Assembly: GCA_964442015.1 (NCBI GenBank)
Contig: CAYTYA010000053.1
Location: forward strand, 1 to 11,671
Source: GCA-002701945 sp964442015
GTDB lineage: Bacteria; Fidelibacterota; Marinisomatia; Marinisomatales; TCS55
Direction of reading: 5' to 3'
DNA: 11,671 nt
Of this stretch, positions 7,293-11,671 are shown in pieces. Numbering within the stretch: the first letter of the stretch is position 1; each line of letters opens with the position of its first letter. The notes below the pieces were generated by a model. That model was not told the DNA's origin and made no database searches. It worked only from the letters and a program-made list of their open reading frames with translations. The translations under genes and the position numbers were made by a program.

Positions 7293-7613
7293 ATGGAAGA
7301 GAAAAAAAAAGTTCAGCAGATCAATATTGAATTAGATGAAAAGGTGAGTGGGGGAGAATATGCAAATTTTGTTGTGGTTACTCATTCTCCTGCGGAAGTA
7401 GTAATGGATTTCACGCGATTATTGCCAGGAGTTGCAAAAGCAAAGGTTCATTCAAGGATTATTATGGCTCCACCTCATGCAAAAGCATATTTAATGGCTT
7501 TAACTGATAACATTAAAAAATTTGAGTCTAAGTATGGTGAAATTAAAGCGCCAGGACAAGAAGGATTCACTGAATTTGGAGTTAAGCCGCCTGAAGACGT
7601 TCTTCCAAATTAG
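7293..7613 (+). CDS. DUF3467 family protein
   Basis: Small cytoplasmic protein of 106 aa. It matches the DUF3467 pattern through most of its length: INIELDEKVSGGEYANFVVV (10-29), THSPAEVVMDF (30-40), PGVAKAKVHSRIIM (45-58) and HAKAYLMALTDNIKKFE (62-78). The family is widespread in Bacteroidota and relatives and has no established function that I know of. The C-terminal tail (85-106) is rich in Gly and Pro and probably flexible. The start is fixed by an AGAGGAG site 7 nt upstream. The gene follows the zinc-ribbon gene by 21 nt. Its stop codon lies just 3 nt from that of the convergent PAP2 gene, so no terminator fits between them. Confidence 0.9.
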   Translation: MEEKKKVQQINIELDEKVSGGEYANFVVVTHSPAEVVMDFTRLLPGVAKAKVHSRIIMAPPHAKAYLMALTDNIKKFESKYGEIKAPGQEGFTEFGVKPPEDVLPN

Positions 7614-7616
7614 AAC

Positions 7617-8195
7617 TTATTCATATTGAATCCAGGTTCGTCCTCTTTTTAATTCTCGCATTTTTATCAAGACCCATATTGTAATAAATAGCCAAGCTAT
7701 ACCATATCCATATAGCCCACCAAATAGGATATCTCCAGGATAATGAACCCCTACGTATACTCTGCTTATAGAGACACTAACGGCTAAAAAGAACAATGGT
7801 TTTTTCCATTGATCATAGAAATATGACAAGATTGTCGTTGCACAAAATATGTTAGCAGCATGTGCTGACACAAATCCATATTTTCCGCCCCTACCAATTA
7901 ATACATTGATTGTATCACCCATTGTATGAGAGGGTCGTAGACGTGCGATCGCAGGTTTTATTACTTCTACTACAGTTAGATCAGTTAATCCAGTAGCAAT
8001 CAATATTATTCCGATGGCAATCCTTGCGCGATTTCCACCTTTAAAAGCTAAAATTAGAATACCAATTATTACAGGAATTGCCCATAAATCTTCATTAGTT
8101 ATTGTAACAAAAAATATATCAAAAATAGGATTAGAAAGATAATCGTTGATTAAGTATAGTATTTTCCGATCAATATTTTCTAATAAACCAATCAT
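7617..8195 (-). CDS. PAP2 superfamily membrane phosphatase
   Basis: Integral membrane lipid phosphatase, 192 aa, with about five to six membrane spans. All three PAP2 motifs are present: KPAIARLRP (80-88), a VSAH form of the second motif (109-112) replacing PSGH, and SRVYVGVHYPGD (144-155). His112 and His151 are the expected acid/base and nucleophile histidines, with Asp155 completing the relay. The family dephosphorylates undecaprenyl diphosphate, phosphatidylglycerol phosphate or phosphatidate; the length fits BcrC/PgpB-like enzymes, but the substrate cannot be read from sequence. The frame extends one codon to a TTG at 8198; ATG 8195 is the better start. No Shine-Dalgarno site is seen. It starts 19 nt after sodN on the same strand, so cotranscription is likely, though no functional link is evident. 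Confidence 0.93.
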   Translation of the reverse strand: MIGLLENIDRKILYLINDYLSNPIFDIFFVTITNEDLWAIPVIIGILILAFKGGNRARIAIGIILIATGLTDLTVVEVIKPAIARLRPSHTMGDTINVLIGRGGKYGFVSAHAANIFCATTILSYFYDQWKKPLFFLAVSVSISRVYVGVHYPGDILFGGLYGYGIAWLFITIWVLIKMRELKRGRTWIQYE

Positions 8196-8214
8196 CAACA
8201 GTCAGAAAAAATAA

Positions 8215-8715
8215 TCAACCTTTTTCTAAAGATCTTAAATGTTTTTTGCCGTGATCATCAAAGTATAGATTTATAAACTGATTTAATAATTGTTTTACTT
8301 TTGCAGGATTTGATTGATCGACATTTTGCTTGCACTTCATAGCAGCAACTATAATTTGGTGTAGCGTAAGGGTTTGATCTACATACAATTGTCTTCCATC
8401 TTCATTTATATTTTTAGGCTTAATTCTTTGAGCAAGAAAATAATTTGTTATCGTAGATTGAATTAATGTTGCATGTTCTTCTTTTGTATTAATCCATCGA
8501 ATTGATTGATTCATATTTTGCGCATTGGACTCACTTTTAGATAACTCATTAATTTGATTCATCGCCTTCTCAATGGTAACCACATGCTCTTTTAAAAGAA
8601 TAATTCGAGCTGCATCATCATAAATACCGCATGGCACTTGACAATGACCAAGCAAATAGTTTGAAGAAATAATAGTAACTGCAGTAGTTATATAAATAAT
8701 ATGTTTGAATTTCAT
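8215..8715 (-). CDS. sodN: Nickel superoxide dismutase with putative export signal
   Basis: Ni-SOD converts superoxide to oxygen and hydrogen peroxide using nickel bound by an N-terminal hook. The hook reads HCQVPCGIY, exactly the HCxxPCGxY signature. From the preferred start it covers residues 24-32, giving His1, Cys2, Cys6 and Tyr9 of the mature enzyme. Further family marks are RWINTKEEHA (the Arg matching Arg47 of the Streptomyces enzyme), NYFLAQRIKP and AAMKCKQ. The mature protein would have about 143 residues against 117 in Streptomyces, so the C-terminus is longer. The leader MKFKHIIYITTAVTIISSNYLLG has a basic start, a hydrophobic core and Gly just before His1, like a Sec signal peptide. 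ATG 8724 is also possible, but AAGGAG (8731-8726) lies only 1 nt from it and 10 nt from ATG 8715. No sodX or nickel-transporter gene is in the window. Asp3 of the hook is Gln here. Confidence 0.95.
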   Translation of the reverse strand: MKFKHIIYITTAVTIISSNYLLGHCQVPCGIYDDAARIILLKEHVVTIEKAMNQINELSKSESNAQNMNQSIRWINTKEEHATLIQSTITNYFLAQRIKPKNINEDGRQLYVDQTLTLHQIIVAAMKCKQNVDQSNPAKVKQLLNQFINLYFDDHGKKHLRSLEKG

Positions 8716-8724
8716 GAATTTCAT
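8707..8724 (-). repeat. Tandem 9-bp repeat duplicating the sodN start codon
   Basis: ATGAAATTC occurs twice in direct tandem (8724-8716 and 8715-8707 on the minus strand), giving MKFMKF and two in-frame ATGs. This is why the start is ambiguous. Ribosome-binding-site spacing favours the second copy. Confidence 0.9.
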
Positions 8725-8725
8725 G

Positions 8726-8731
8726 CTCCTT
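8726..8731 (-). promoter_or_regulatory. Shine-Dalgarno site of sodN
   Basis: AAGGAG lies 10 nt before ATG 8715 but only 1 nt before ATG 8724, which argues for the downstream start. Farther upstream, TATATT (8754-8749) could be a -10 element, but no good -35 accompanies it. Confidence 0.75.
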
Positions 8732-8770
8732 AATTGTTGCGAATTTCTAATATAAAAATTATTGATTTAT

Positions 8771-8806
8771 ATAAAAAATATGTAACGCTAATACAGGTTA
8801 CATATT
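8771..8806 (-). terminator. Hairpin terminator after the TonB receptor
   Basis: Reading the minus strand, a perfect 10-bp stem (AATATGTAAC at 8806-8797 with GTTACATATT at 8786-8777) encloses a 10-nt loop and runs into a T tract from 8778 to 8773. The receptor stop codon (8807-8805) overlaps the base of the stem. The stem is A/T-rich, so termination may be partial. Its position suggests that sodN, starting about 60 nt further on, has its own promoter. Confidence 0.7.
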
Positions 8807-11671
8807 AGAATTTTGCTTGAAGGCGAAATACAATAACCCGTCCTATTTCAGGTCCTCCTTGTATTTCAGTATGCATATGATCAAACATATTATCTAATGA
8901 TAACATTGCGGTTAAATTATCATTGATATCATAGTCCATATGTAGATCAAAAATATTGTAGGAATCTATTACACCATAATAAATACCTGATGACCATTGG
9001 AAACCATCAACATGACGAAAATTTAAGGAAAAAGAATAAGGCTTATCTTGTGGATCATACTGGAGTTTAAACCCACCTTTGTGTTTTGGTGCGTTAATAG
9101 GATCCTTTCCATTTGTTAATGGATTTAAGAAATCTGTTATGCTTAAAAAAGAATAGTTCATATCAAAGGATAAACTTCTTGTGATAAAATAAGTGATACT
9201 TGCATCTATTCCACTAACATCAACTTCGCCATAGTTTAAATAGCCTACTACAACTGGTGGCGCAAGCCCTTTAATAGTGTCCATTGCAGCGACACCTTCA
9301 ATATTGTCTCTCCATTTATTAAATGATTCATCATAATCTTCCGCGTCTGCAATTATATTATTATCGGTTACATTAACGATATCATTTGTAATGCCATCTC
9401 CATTCCAATCTGTTTCTAGTACTGATTTATTAATTATAATAGGCGTAATAAATGTTGGGCGACTAATAAAGTTAGAAAAATGATTCGTGAATAAATCAAG
9501 TGTTCCAAACATTCTTTGATTAATTCTTCCTTTCCATCCAAATTCCCATGTATCAATAATTTCTGCATCAATTTCCGGGAGATCATCTGTAGTATAATTA
9601 TAAAAACCTTCAATCTTTGGATCAACGGATGGATAAAATAATATATACTTTGATGTATCCATTGGCTCATAATTAAATGATGTAGTATTAAAGAAAAAAG
9701 GCTGCCCTTCATCATTTCTAGGATAAACATATCCACCATCTGCGCCACGAGCATATACTTTAAATATGGCTACCCTTGTTACAAATATATTAAGGAAAAG
9801 AGCCTGATTTGTAGGGGTGTTAAAAGCCTTTGCCCATGTTAAGCGGAATGTTTGATTTTCTTTTGGACGGTATATTAAACCCACCTTTGGTGAAACTTGC
9901 AATCCTTCCTTATCATCAAAATTAAATTCCCAACTTTTAATATTTACATTTCTACCTTCTTCATTATTAAATCGTACCATATTTGTTAACCGATCATGAA
10001 CATCCCATCTAGTTGCCTGAACAAATTCAAATTTATCTGTAAGTTTCCAATTAATTTGATAATAAGCACCTAATTCATTTACTATTCGTCGATTATTTTC
10101 AGAGCTTTCATCAATTCCTTCATCAATTAATCCATCACCATCATTGTCAACACCATCTTTTATTGCAAACATAACATTATCAATAGGAGTACCATCTGCA
10201 GCTGTATCAATGGAAGCCCAAGTAGTATATTGTTCACCACTATCATACCATGTATTGTCATTTTGGTCATAGAACGAATCTGGCGAACCGGCTTCTCCAT
10301 TACCATTATTATCTCGTCTATCATGTAGATTATTATCACGTAAAATTGTCCCTCTTGTATCAGGCATTGTCATAAAATAATCGATTCCCCATACGAAGCG
10401 CATCTTTCCGCCTACGAATTCATTTACTTGTTGTAACTGACTGCTAAATTTTTTCGAACGATCATAAATAGTTCCACCAGTTGCTAGATTNNNNNNNNNN
10501 NNNNNNNNNNNNNNNNNNNNNNNNNNNNNNNNNNNNNNNNNNNNNNNNNNNNNNNNNNNNNNNNNNNNNNNNNNNNNNNNNNNNNNNNNNTGTATAGCGA
10601 TGGAATGGATCACTGGCAGCCATATCAATCATTTCTTGAGTAATTTCAGGTGAGCCAACTTCTCCATCGCGAATGAAATTTTCGTTATCAATGTTATCTG
10701 CAAATCTTCTACCAACCCAATATGCTTCAGAGCCTTCCCAAACGCCCAACATTTCTTCTGTAAACTCTGGACCAGATTCTCCAACTGTACCGCCATCATC
10801 AATTCCATTATTTGTTAATCTTGGACGACCGATAAAAGCAGGATCGTGGCCTTCAAATTCATCTGGGTTATAATGATGCCAGTCTTCACCGCGAAACACC
10901 ACGCCAGATACTTTAAATCCAAATTTTCCTAAATCTCTTCCACCAATGCGCAAATCTTCAAAAGCAGATGCATGACGCATAGTAAATTTTTGCATTGGAT
11001 CTGAATTAGTTTGAGATAATAATCCTCCTTGTATGTTTACAGTCGTAGCATCGCCATCCAGAGGAGAACTTGTAATAATATTTAATACACCCGTATATGC
11101 ATTTGGTCCGTATAATGCAGATGAGGGCCCCAATACAACTTCTATTTGTTTTACATCTTCAAATGATACTGGAATTACATTATAGGCAATTAATCGTAAT
11201 GATGGCACATTCGCCATTCTGCCATCCGTGAGCGTTAGCAGCCTTGAACTAAAAGAAGTATTAAATCCTCTTGCACTTAAATTATAACTATCAATTCCCG
11301 ATTGAGTGAACTCAACTCCTTTTACTCCTTTCATATAGGCGCCAAGATTGGTGTTGCTTTCACGGCGAATATCTTTTTCCGTAATTACACTGATAGCAGC
11401 AGGAGCATCTTCCACGCGTTCCCGTTTTCTTGATGCAGTAACTACATATGTTTGCATTTGAATCGTTTCGCTTGCAAGCGAAACATCAACAATCAATTCT
11501 TCTTCTGCATTAACAATCACAGATTGTTCTTTTACTTCGTAACCAATATATGTGATTTTTAAAAGATGTTCTCCTGCAGGCACATTTGATATAAGATATG
11601 CACCTTCCGTATCTGTAGCTGCACCCATTGTGGTTCCATCAATAATAATGTTTGCACCAATAAGGGGATCG
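8805..11671 (-). CDS. TonB-dependent outer-membrane receptor (SusC-like), N-terminus cut and internal assembly gap
   Basis: Large outer-membrane active transporter, powered through TonB; the substrate is unknown. About 921 codons are visible, split by 100 Ns. The N-terminal piece (11670-10591) enters the window inside a carboxypeptidase-regulatory-like domain (TDTEGAYLISNVPAGEHLLK, IGYEV). A TonB-box-like YVVTASRKRE follows. The plug domain (about 11415-11065) contains PAAISVITEKDI, LSARGFN, LLTLTDGR and EVVLGPSSALYGPNAYTGV. The C-terminal piece (10490-8808) is beta-barrel sequence ending in FRLQAKF, with the terminal Phe of an outer-membrane beta signal. Three Asp-rich, calcium-loop-like stretches lie at about 10289-10315 (DNNGNGEAG), 10120-10160 (DNDGDGLIDEG) and 9381-9410 (DWNGDG). 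The two pieces do not join in frame across exactly 100 Ns, so the true gap length probably differs. The signal peptide and start lie beyond the right edge. A hairpin terminator follows the stop. Confidence 0.93.
10491..10590. other. Assembly gap (100 N)
   Basis: Exactly 100 unknown bases inside the TonB receptor gene, a size commonly used as a placeholder for gaps of unknown length. Flanking coding sequence is the same gene on both sides (codon ACA ends at 10591, codon AAT starts at 10490), so an intact gene would need a gap length divisible by three. Confidence 0.98.

Noticed and set aside
9434..9754. Minus-strand open frame inside the TonB receptor, and the plus-strand one at 10673-10873
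   Set aside because: Both overlap the receptor in other frames and show no domain.
8215..10490. sodN and the TonB receptor as a nickel uptake and use operon
   Set aside because: A terminator lies between them and nothing in the receptor points to nickel; adjacency alone is not enough.
10462..10628. Two overlapping receptor genes meeting at the gap
   Set aside because: The overlap is made of Ns. Both parts are one TonB receptor, plug domain upstream and barrel downstream.

Overview
The window is visibly AT-rich. It holds thirteen protein-coding genes, two of them incomplete: one cut by the left edge, the other cut by the right edge and interrupted by a 100-N assembly gap. I see no rRNA, tRNA, CRISPR array, insertion sequence or phage gene, and no stretch over 300 bases without a gene. 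The gene content suggests an aerobic, probably marine heterotroph of the Bacteroidota/FCB type. The pointers are a SusC-like TonB receptor with a carboxypeptidase-regulatory N-terminus, a DUF3467 protein, a Bacteroidota-style PAP2-like membrane protein, a Ni-superoxide dismutase and a periplasmic-type glycosylasparaginase. Two genes have clear Shine-Dalgarno sites, which are rare in classical Bacteroidota, so a sister lineage such as Marinimicrobia (SAR406) is a reasonable guess. That placement is inference only.

Layout. (1) 1-2569, plus strand: the end of a glutaryl-CoA dehydrogenase, an exported glycosylasparaginase and a cation diffusion facilitator, with gaps of 18 and 2 nt. (2) 2588-6186, minus strand: a four-gene block in the order DjlA-like co-chaperone, methylmalonyl-CoA mutase large subunit, PAP2-like membrane protein, biotin-protein ligase, every junction overlapping. 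(3) About 6245-7613, plus strand: a GT9/DUF6913-like protein of unknown role, an acidic zinc-ribbon protein and a DUF3467 protein. (4) 7617-11671, minus strand: a TonB-dependent receptor ending in a hairpin terminator, then sodN (nickel superoxide dismutase), then a PAP2 phosphatase.

How the genes fit together. Glutaryl-CoA dehydrogenase (lysine/tryptophan breakdown) and methylmalonyl-CoA mutase (propionate and branched-chain or odd-chain breakdown) both feed acyl-CoA units into central metabolism. Biotin ligase in the mutase operon makes sense because propionyl-CoA carboxylase, the usual source of methylmalonyl-CoA, is a biotin enzyme. The exported glycosylasparaginase and the TonB receptor fit a cell that lives on polymers and glycoproteins.

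The most interesting gene is sodN. It has a perfect Ni-hook motif directly behind what looks like a Sec signal peptide, and no SodX-type maturation protease is encoded nearby. That suggests an exported Ni-SOD whose metal-binding N-terminal histidine is exposed by ordinary signal-peptide cleavage.
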